Assembly (NCBI GenBank): GCA_031273365.1
Contig: JAISSA010000264.1
Coordinates: forward strand, 1 to 5,658
Source of the DNA: Synergistaceae bacterium
GTDB taxonomy: Bacteria; Synergistota; Synergistia; Synergistales; Aminobacteriaceae
Length of the DNA stretch: 5,658 bases
Direction: 5' to 3'
Shown: piece after piece, positions 1-4,826 of the stretch
How the letters are laid out: every line of letters starts with the position of its first letter
Numbering within the stretch: the first letter of the stretch is position 1
Program-made: the position numbers and the translations under genes
Notes under the pieces: model-generated
What the model saw: only the letters and a program-made list of their open reading frames with translations
The model's database searches: none
What the model was told of the DNA's origin: nothing

Positions 1-28
1 GCGCGCCAAAGGGAAACGACCTTTTATC

Positions 29-47
29 TTTCACCCGGCGGGTGAAA
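29..47. repeat. 19-bp perfect palindrome, candidate operator
   Basis: The arms TTTCACCCG (29-37) and CGGGTGAAA (39-47) are exact reverse complements around a single central base at 38. With no T-tract after it on either strand and almost no loop, it looks more like a dimeric regulator's binding site than a terminator. It lies about 90 bp upstream of the -35 element at 133, a distance compatible with an activator site or with an operator of the preceding gene. The role is inferred; only the symmetry is seen. Confidence 0.4.
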
Positions 48-132
48 ATTTCAAGGCAGACAAGCCTTATGCTGGTGTAATTTACAGTGATTCTCTACCC
101 CCAACCTGCGGATTTGGGATACCCCCTCTGTC

Positions 133-161
133 TTGATTCTGCGTTAAAAATTGTGTATGAT
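133..161 (+). promoter_or_regulatory. Sigma70-type promoter for the lactonase-abfD operon
   Basis: The -35 element TTGATT (133-138) and the -10 element TATGAT (156-161) are separated by exactly 17 bases, in an A+T-rich patch. A second TATGATA follows 9 bp downstream (165-171), so the start point could shift. Transcription would begin near 168, leaving a long untranslated leader before the start codon at 405. This is the best promoter match upstream of the first gene, but it is a consensus reading only. Confidence 0.45.
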
Positions 162-388
162 AACTATGATACTGTAATCAGAGAATACGACGCTCGGACG
201 AGAAGGAGGGGGGAGAGTCGGAGAATACGGTTTGGGATTCAGGTACCGGGATTTAACGCGCAGAGTTCCAGGAGGGCAGGAGGTTATTTTGTTGCCAAAC
301 GCCCGGAAGAGCAATTCCGTCATTTTCTTCATACCTATGTTTATAACAATCGCAAAGTCAATTTTGTATCAGATTCGACTCTTATGAC

Positions 389-394
389 AGGAGG
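389..394 (+). promoter_or_regulatory. Ribosome binding site fixing the lactonase start
   Basis: AGGAGG lies 10 bases before ATG 405. It decides the start: the same frame is open upstream, with ATGs at 87 and 384, but neither has a comparable Shine-Dalgarno. The family-like protein sequence begins right at 405 (MKLYILNTGY). Confidence 0.75.
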
Positions 395-404
395 TATATT
401 TAGG

Positions 405-1205
405 ATGAAATTGTACATCTTGAATACCGGCTATCTGGAGACCGACAAGAACAATGTCGTCGCCTGTGCGGCGATAGGGACTTACGATAAGCCGCACATC
501 TCGAACGAGTGGATCAAATTGCCGGTCATGGCGTTTTTAATTGAGGCTGCCGACGGATACATACTTTACGACACCGGCAGCAACCCCGAGGCAATGAACG
601 GGTACTGGCAGCATGCGCTGCAGCAGATATATCCGCTGTACCAGAAGCCGGAGGAACGTCTTGAAAACCAGCTGAAACTGTGCGGCGTTAAACCTGAAGA
701 CATTAAGACGGTCGTCCTTTCCCATATGCACCTCGACCACGCGGGCAATCTCCAGCTTTTCCCTCATGCCACAGTTTACGTACCAAAGCTTGAATTCATG
801 GCGGCACAGGCACAGGTTCGTCTTAACCCGGATCCCAATACCCACGGCGGATACGTTAAGGGTGACATGGACCGCCCTGTGAAGCAGTACGTTATGGTGG
901 AGGACGATTTCGAACTCGTTCCGGGAATTGAGGTCATCAACCTGCCAGGGCATACTCCCGCTCTGTTGGGCCTCGTCCTTCACCTGCCGAGCGGTGTAGT
1001 GATTCTCCCCCAGGATTGCATCTACAGCAGCGAGATCTATGGCCCACCTGCAAGATTGTCCGGGTTGCTCTACGACAGCATCGCTTTCCTGAAATCCATT
1101 GAGAAGGTGCGTGCCCTCCAGAAAAAATATAACGCAAAGGTTATATTCGCGCACGATGAGCCTTTCTTCAAGACGCTGAAAACGGCACCTGAATTTTACG
1201 AATAA
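405..1205 (+). CDS. Metallo-beta-lactamase-fold lactonase (AiiA/AttM-like), probable gamma-butyrolactone or acyl-homoserine lactone hydrolase
   Basis: Predicted cytoplasmic dinuclear-metal hydrolase of 266 aa, close to AiiA (about 250) and AttM/BlcC (about 263), with no signal peptide. Seen: the metal motif HMHLDH at residues 107-112; a third histidine in PGHTP (H183); an aspartate positioned to bridge the metals (D204); and a final histidine in FAHDEP (H250). Y207, three residues after D204, matches the Asp-x-x-Tyr spacing of the AiiA active site. Known: members of this family open acyl-homoserine lactones, and AttM/BlcC of Agrobacterium opens gamma-butyrolactone to 4-hydroxybutyrate. Inferred: because abfD starts 20 bases downstream and abfT follows, gamma-butyrolactone or a related lactone is the likely substrate. 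Quorum quenching or another ester/lactone remains possible. It is first in the operon, and its bases are less G+C-rich than those of abfD. Confidence 0.8.
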   Translation: MKLYILNTGYLETDKNNVVACAAIGTYDKPHISNEWIKLPVMAFLIEAADGYILYDTGSNPEAMNGYWQHALQQIYPLYQKPEERLENQLKLCGVKPEDIKTVVLSHMHLDHAGNLQLFPHATVYVPKLEFMAAQAQVRLNPDPNTHGGYVKGDMDRPVKQYVMVEDDFELVPGIEVINLPGHTPALLGLVLHLPSGVVILPQDCIYSSEIYGPPARLSGLLYDSIAFLKSIEKVRALQKKYNAKVIFAHDEPFFKTLKTAPEFYE

Positions 1206-1225
1206 ATTTAAGGAGGAATGAAGTT

Positions 1226-2677
1226 ATGCCGTTGATGACAGGAGAACAGTATATCGAAAGCATTCGCAAGATCAACATGGAGGTTTACCTGCTGGGCAAG
1301 AAGGTGCCCGTCCCCGTTGACGATCCCATTCTGCGCCCCTCCCTCAACTCCGTTCGCGCAACCTACGACCTGGCGCAGAAGCCCGAGTACGAGGACCTGA
1401 TGACCGCCGTCGATCCCGAGACCGGCAAAAGGATCAACCGCTTCAACCACATCCATCGCAGCACCGACGACCTGATTAAAAAGGTGAAGATGCAGCGCCT
1501 TCTCGGTCAGCAGACGGCCGCGTGCTTCCAGCGCTGCGTCGGCATGGACGCGTTCAACGCCCTCTGGAGCACGACCTACGATACCGATAAGAAATACGGC
1601 ACGAGCTACTTCAAAAACTTCAAAAAGTTCCTCGACGAAGTGAAGGAGAAGGACCTGACGGTGGACGGCGCGATGACCGACCCGAAGGGCGACCGTTCCC
1701 TCGCCCCCCACGCGCAGCCCGACCCGGACATGTACGTTCACGTGGTCGAGCGTCGGCCCGACGGAATCGTGGTGCGGGGAGCGAAGGCCCACCAGACGGG
1801 CGCTCTCAACTCGCACGAGATGATCGTCATGCCCACCATCGCGCTGTCGCCGGAGGATAAGGATTACGCCGTGTCGTTCGTCGTGCCGCTCGACGTGAAG
1901 GGACTCTTTATGATCATCGGCCGTCAGTCCTGCGACACGAGGAAGCTGGAGGGCGGGAAGATCGACGTCGGCAACGCGGAGTTCGGCGGAGTCGAGGCCC
2001 TTGTCGTGTTCGACGACGTGTTTGTCCCCAACGACCGAATTTTCCTGAACGGCGAGACCGATTTCGCCGGCGTGCTCGTGGAGCGTTTCGCGGGCTACCA
2101 TCGCCAGAGCTACGGCGGGTGCAAGGTCGGGGTCGGCGACGTGCTGATCGGCGCCGCCGCGCTGGTGGCCGACTATAACGGCGCCGCCAAAGCCTCCCAC
2201 GTCAAGGACAAGCTCATCGAGATGACGCACCTCAACGAGACGCTCTACTGTTGCGGCATTGCGTGTTCCGCGGAAGGGACGCCGACGGAGGCGGGCAACT
2301 ACATCATCAACCTTCTTCTCGCGAACGTCTGCAAGCAGAACGTCACGCGCTTCCCGTACGAGATCGTTCGTCTGGCGGAGGACATCGCCGGCGGCATCAT
2401 GGTCACGGCCCCGTCCGAAAAGGACCTGAACGATCCGAAGCTCGGGCCCATCGTCGAAAAGTACCTGAAGGGCGTGGCCGGCGTCCCGACGGAGAACAGG
2501 CTTCGCATCCTGCGGCTGATCGAAAACCTCTCGCTCGGCACGGCGGCCGTCGGATACAGGACGGAGTCGATGCACGGGGCGGGGTCGCCCCAGGCTCAGA
2601 GGATCATGATCGCCCGTCAGGGCAATCTTCCGGCGAAGAAGGAACTGGCCAAAAAGATCGCCGGCATCAAGGCATAA
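1226..2677 (+). CDS. abfD: 4-hydroxybutyryl-CoA dehydratase / vinylacetyl-CoA delta-isomerase
   Basis: Converts 4-hydroxybutyryl-CoA to crotonyl-CoA by a ketyl-radical dehydration and also isomerises vinylacetyl-CoA; the family is a cytoplasmic homotetramer with FAD and a [4Fe-4S] cluster. The 483 aa align over the whole length with Clostridium aminobutyricum AbfD (about 490 aa) as I remember it, including the start (MPLMTGEQYIES) and end (AKKIAGIK). Cluster ligands are all present: C100 and C104 (AACFQRC), H292 and C299 (YHRQSYGGCK). The catalytic Y296, K300 and E447 (TESMHGAGSPQ) are also kept, so it should be active. Relative to the clostridial enzyme it seems about 8 residues shorter in the variable segment near residues 400-420. 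A strong AAGGAGG (1210-1216) sits 9 bases before ATG 1226. It follows the lactonase by 20 bases, clearly in the same operon. Confidence 0.96.
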   Translation: MPLMTGEQYIESIRKINMEVYLLGKKVPVPVDDPILRPSLNSVRATYDLAQKPEYEDLMTAVDPETGKRINRFNHIHRSTDDLIKKVKMQRLLGQQTAACFQRCVGMDAFNALWSTTYDTDKKYGTSYFKNFKKFLDEVKEKDLTVDGAMTDPKGDRSLAPHAQPDPDMYVHVVERRPDGIVVRGAKAHQTGALNSHEMIVMPTIALSPEDKDYAVSFVVPLDVKGLFMIIGRQSCDTRKLEGGKIDVGNAEFGGVEALVVFDDVFVPNDRIFLNGETDFAGVLVERFAGYHRQSYGGCKVGVGDVLIGAAALVADYNGAAKASHVKDKLIEMTHLNETLYCCGIACSAEGTPTEAGNYIINLLLANVCKQNVTRFPYEIVRLAEDIAGGIMVTAPSEKDLNDPKLGPIVEKYLKGVAGVPTENRLRILRLIENLSLGTAAVGYRTESMHGAGSPQAQRIMIARQGNLPAKKELAKKIAGIKA

Positions 2678-2700
2678 GGAGCCGGGAGCCAGGGGGAAAA

Positions 2701-2707
2701 GAGGGGA
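2701..2707 (+). promoter_or_regulatory. Ribosome binding site for the TTG-initiated NifU-like gene
   Basis: The purine-rich GAGGGGA lies 6 bases before TTG 2714. No in-frame ATG or GTG occurs between the abfD stop and the conserved domain, so this weak site and the TTG codon define the start. A better Shine-Dalgarno (TAAGGAG, 2675-2681, overlapping the abfD stop) is too far away, with no start codon at proper spacing. Confidence 0.5.
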
Positions 2708-2713
2708 AGAGAA

Positions 2714-3004
2714 TTGGCGTCTTCCGCAACGATCGAGTCGATCGAACGCGTTCTGGACAGCAGCGTGCGCCCCATACTGCGAGGGCACGGGGGCGACATA
2801 GGCGTCGTATCCTTTGAGGAAGGCGTGCTGAAGGTCAGGATGCAGGGCAATTGCAACAACTGCCCCTCCGCCGTGGCGGACGTCGAACAACTGGCCGCGA
2901 CGGAGATACAGGCGGCAGTTCCGGAGGTGAAGCGCGTCGTCCCGGTGACCGGCGTCTCTGACGAGCTGCTGGAAATGGCGCGAGCGCTGATGAAAAATCG
3001 TTGA
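2714..3004 (+). CDS. NifU C-terminal-domain (Nfu-type) Fe-S cluster scaffold/carrier protein
   Basis: Small cytoplasmic protein of 96 aa consisting essentially of one NifU C-terminal domain, the module that binds a [4Fe-4S] cluster across a dimer and passes it to target enzymes. Seen: the helix leading to VRPILRGHGGDIGVV (residues 18-32), then VRMQGNCNNCPSA (41-53) with the CxxC ligands C47 and C50. The usual DGGD is here HGGD (H25), a mild departure. The N-terminal NifU scaffold domain is absent, as in many stand-alone Nfu proteins. Initiation is at TTG. It lies 36 bases after abfD, and a terminator overlaps its end, so it closes the first transcription unit. Inference: it loads or repairs the [4Fe-4S] cluster of AbfD. 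It could instead be a general housekeeping carrier. Confidence 0.85.
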   Translation: MASSATIESIERVLDSSVRPILRGHGGDIGVVSFEEGVLKVRMQGNCNNCPSAVADVEQLAATEIQAAVPEVKRVVPVTGVSDELLEMARALMKNR

Positions 3005-3009
3005 ACCTG

Positions 3010-3053
3010 GACCGTTCAGCCATCTCTCTGAGGTGGTTGAACGGTCTGTTTTG
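3010..3053 (+). terminator. Rho-independent terminator after the NifU-like gene
   Basis: Arms 3010-3025 and 3031-3046 form a 16-pair stem with a 5-base loop (CTCTG). The outer nine pairs are perfect (GACCGTTCA with TGAACGGTC), and the inner part has two G-U pairs (3019/3037 and 3023/3033). The stem is followed by TGTTTTG, an interrupted T tract. It begins 6 bases after the stop at 3002-3004. It would end, or partly end, the lactonase-abfD-NifU-like message before abfT. Confidence 0.65.
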
Positions 3054-3073
3054 TGAGTCCCGATGTTTTGTGA
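3047..3073. repeat. Two direct copies of TGTTTTGTGA, 17-bp period
   Basis: Exact 10-bp copies lie at 3047-3056 and 3064-3073, between the terminator hairpin and the abfT ribosome binding site. The first copy overlaps the terminator's T-rich tail. The 17-bp period is not a whole number of helical turns. They may be a chance or slippage duplication or part of an abfT control region; I see no convincing -35/-10 pair here. Confidence 0.35.
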
Positions 3074-3102
3074 ATCTGACGAATCGAAGGAGTGAGGATG
3101 CC

Positions 3103-4401
3103 ATGAGCTGGAAGGACGAATATGCAAAGAAGCTTTGCAGCATGAAGGAAGCCGTCACGCATATCAGAAGCGGCGACAGAGTGGTGGTGACCCACGCGGT
3201 CGGCGAACCGTCCGCGCTGCTGGACGCGATGGTCGAGAACGCCGAACAGTACGAAAACGTGGAGATCATCCACATGATCGCGATGGGCGGGGCAAAATAC
3301 TGTCAGCCCGGGATGGAAAAGCACTTCCGACATAACAGCCTGTTTTTGGGCGGAAGCACCAGAAAGGCGATCGAGGAGGGACGCGGGGACTTTACGCCGG
3401 TATACTTCTCGGAGGTTCCCGATCTGCTGCGGACGAAGCTGCACCCGAACGTCGTGCTGATGCATCTTTCGTCGCCCGACGAACACGGTTTTTGCAGTCT
3501 GGGAGTCTCCGTGGACTACACAAAACCGGCGGCCGAGGTCGCGGATATTCGCATCGCGCAGATCAACAAACATATGCCCCGCACGATGGGCGACTCGTTT
3601 ATCCACGTCAGCCGACTGGATTATATCGTGGAACACGACACTCCCCTGATAGAGCTGCCTCCGCCGGAGATCTCCGAGGTGGAGCGGGCGATCGGCAAAA
3701 ATTGCGCCTCGCTCGTTCAGGACGGCGACACCCTGCAGCTCGGCATCGGCGCCATCCCCGACGCGGTGCTGCTCTCCCTGAAGGACAAGCACGACCTGGG
3801 AATTCACTCGGAGATGGTCTCCGACGGGGTGGTGGAGCTCGTCGAGGCGGGCGTCATCACGAACAAACGCAAGACGCTTTTCCCGGGCAAGAGCGTCATC
3901 ACCTTTCTCATGGGAACCCGCAGACTGTACGACTACGCGCACGACAACCCGGCGGTCCAGATGATGCCCGTCGATTTCGTCAACAACCCGGCGGTGATCG
4001 CGCAGAACGACAATCTGGTTTCGATCAACTCCTGCGTCCAGGTGGACCTCTTCGGCCAGGTCGTCTCCACGTCCGTCGGCCTGCGCCAGATCAGCGGAGT
4101 CGGCGGCCAGGTGGATTTCGTGCGCGGCGCCAACCTGAGCAAAAATGGACGCACGATCATGGCCATGCCCTCCACGGCCCAGGGCGGGAAGGTCTCGAAG
4201 ATCGTGCCCCTGATCGACACGGGCGCTGCGGTCACGACGTCCAGATATGACGTGAACTACGTCGTCACCGAGCACGGAGTGGCGCAACTGAAGTTCAGGA
4301 CGCTTCGCGAGCGGGCGCGGGAGTTGATCAACATCGCGCACCCCGATTTTCGCGCCTCTCTGATTCAGGAATTTGAAAAACGATTCCGGAGCGGGTTTTA
4401 A
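3103..4401 (+). CDS. abfT: 4-hydroxybutyrate CoA-transferase
   Basis: Transfers CoA from acetyl-CoA (or another short acyl-CoA) to 4-hydroxybutyrate, activating it for AbfD; cytoplasmic family I-type CoA-transferase of the acetyl-CoA hydrolase/transferase group. The 432 aa match the length of C. aminobutyricum AbfT (about 438) and its recalled sequence throughout: SGDRV near residue 23, SPPDxxGFCxxGVSxDY-like segment at 124-139, and LQLGIGAIPDAV at 211-222. The catalytic glutamate is E237 in GIHSEM, followed by the SGVGGQVDFVRGA block (331-343) and the IAHPDF C-terminus (411-416). The start at ATG 3103 is chosen because AAGGAG (3087-3092) precedes it by 10 bases and MSWKDEY matches the family's beginning. 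The frame is open further upstream but runs through the terminator. Butyrate or related acids could be alternative substrates. Confidence 0.94.
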   Translation: MSWKDEYAKKLCSMKEAVTHIRSGDRVVVTHAVGEPSALLDAMVENAEQYENVEIIHMIAMGGAKYCQPGMEKHFRHNSLFLGGSTRKAIEEGRGDFTPVYFSEVPDLLRTKLHPNVVLMHLSSPDEHGFCSLGVSVDYTKPAAEVADIRIAQINKHMPRTMGDSFIHVSRLDYIVEHDTPLIELPPPEISEVERAIGKNCASLVQDGDTLQLGIGAIPDAVLLSLKDKHDLGIHSEMVSDGVVELVEAGVITNKRKTLFPGKSVITFLMGTRRLYDYAHDNPAVQMMPVDFVNNPAVIAQNDNLVSINSCVQVDLFGQVVSTSVGLRQISGVGGQVDFVRGANLSKNGRTIMAMPSTAQGGKVSKIVPLIDTGAAVTTSRYDVNYVVTEHGVAQLKFRTLRERARELINIAHPDFRASLIQEFEKRFRSGF

Positions 4402-4420
4402 CGGGAGGAATATCTGTCCC

Positions 4421-4445
4421 GACTCGGTTCTTCACCGACTTTTTC
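4421..4445 (+). terminator. Weak hairpin plus T run after abfT
   Basis: TCGGT (4424-4428) pairs with ACCGA (4434-4438) around a TCTTC loop, and five Ts follow one base later (4440-4444). Five pairs make a weak stem, so at most partial termination or pausing is expected. It lies between abfT and the small cysteine-rich gene, just before that gene's ATG. Confidence 0.3.
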
Positions 4446-4449
4446 ACGG

Positions 4450-4758
4450 ATGAACACACCACCGGGTGTTTTGGTCGTCAGGGTAAAATATTGCGGAGGC
4501 TGTAACCCGAGCTATGATCGAACCGCGCTTGTGAAGCGCATTCAGGACCGTTTTCCGCCGCTGCGGTTTGTGTACGCGGATACGCCGCCTGACGTTTCTG
4601 TGGATTTTGTGCTCGTAGTATGTGGCTGTCCTGTCAGGTGCGCAAATTACGCCGAACTGCATGGATTATTGGGAAAATTCGTCGTTGCGTCGCAGGACGA
4701 TTTTTCCGCGGCGTGTCTGGAGATTGAACGCGCGTTCGGCCTTCACCGGGATGCTTGA
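4450..4758 (+). CDS. Small cysteine-rich protein of unknown function (CGGCNPxYDR motif)
   Basis: I do not recognise this 102-aa protein with a named function. It looks like a soluble alternating beta/alpha domain: a hydrophobic strand (residues 7-13), then YCGGCNPSYDR (14-24), a helix, a second strand VDFVLVV (51-57), and immediately CGCPVRC (58-64). The cysteines C15, C18, C58, C60 and C64 fall at the ends of the two strands, where they could meet and bind a metal or Fe-S cluster or act in thiol redox; C89 is more distant. No signal peptide or membrane segment is evident. The start is uncertain: ATG 4450 has no good Shine-Dalgarno. The in-frame alternatives are TTG 4471 or, less likely, CTG 4414, which has GGAGG at 4404-4408. 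It sits between abfT and hbd on the same strand, so a role in this pathway or in its cofactor maintenance is a reasonable guess only. Confidence 0.7.
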   Translation: MNTPPGVLVVRVKYCGGCNPSYDRTALVKRIQDRFPPLRFVYADTPPDVSVDFVLVVCGCPVRCANYAELHGLLGKFVVASQDDFSAACLEIERAFGLHRDA

Positions 4759-4782
4759 ACATCGAGATGCTTAAAAATCATG

Positions 4783-4788
4783 TATAAT
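4783..4788 (+). promoter_or_regulatory. Perfect -10 hexamer TATAAT upstream of hbd
   Basis: TATAAT lies in the 68-base A+T-rich gap before hbd, 38 bases ahead of its ATG. The expected -35 position (about 4760-4765) has no good match. TTGAAC at 4755-4760 would need an overlong 22-base spacer. A promoter with a weak or activator-dependent -35 is plausible, giving hbd its own transcript start near 4795. Confidence 0.4.
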
Positions 4789-4826
4789 TCAATCAATGAA
4801 CTGCAGACATGTCAGGAGGTTTCGCG

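Larger units (their letters stand above)
1..404. other. Non-coding leader / upstream intergenic region
   Basis: No gene is recognisable here. The stretch is visibly richer in A+T than the genes that follow. A + strand frame is open from base 2 to a TGA at 134-136, without a start inside the window. It could be the tail of an upstream gene, but its 44 residues match nothing I know and it contains the palindrome at 29-47, so I do not call it. The lactonase frame also stays open upstream to an ATG at 87, but that extension is not family-like. Visible elements are the palindrome, a promoter at 133-161, a purine-rich run at about 201-215, and two 9-bp copies of GAGAATACG (181-189 and 221-229). If the promoter is used, the lactonase mRNA has a leader of roughly 235 bases, long enough for a regulatory element, though I recognise no riboswitch class. 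Confidence 0.5.

Noticed and set aside
248..261. Possible sigma54 (-24/-12) promoter
   Set aside because: Only the bare GG and GC dinucleotides fit at the right spacing; the rest of the consensus is missing.
87..404. 106-codon in-frame N-terminal extension of the lactonase from ATG 87
   Set aside because: It does not resemble any domain, is low in typical coding character, overlaps the best promoter, and the family-length protein with a strong ribosome binding site starts at 405.
3001..3102. Upstream extension of abfT through TTG 3001
   Set aside because: It would run through the terminator hairpin and overlap the NifU-like stop; ATG 3103 has a good ribosome binding site and the family-like start.
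1208..3127. Very long open frame on the minus strand opposite abfD and the NifU-like gene
   Set aside because: It is a by-product of G/C-rich third positions in the + strand genes; its translation is rich in Arg, His, Asp and Val, shows no family motif, and spans three features.
3016..4341. Long open frame on the minus strand opposite abfT
   Set aside because: It mirrors the codon bias of abfT, whose identity is secure, and has no recognisable domain.
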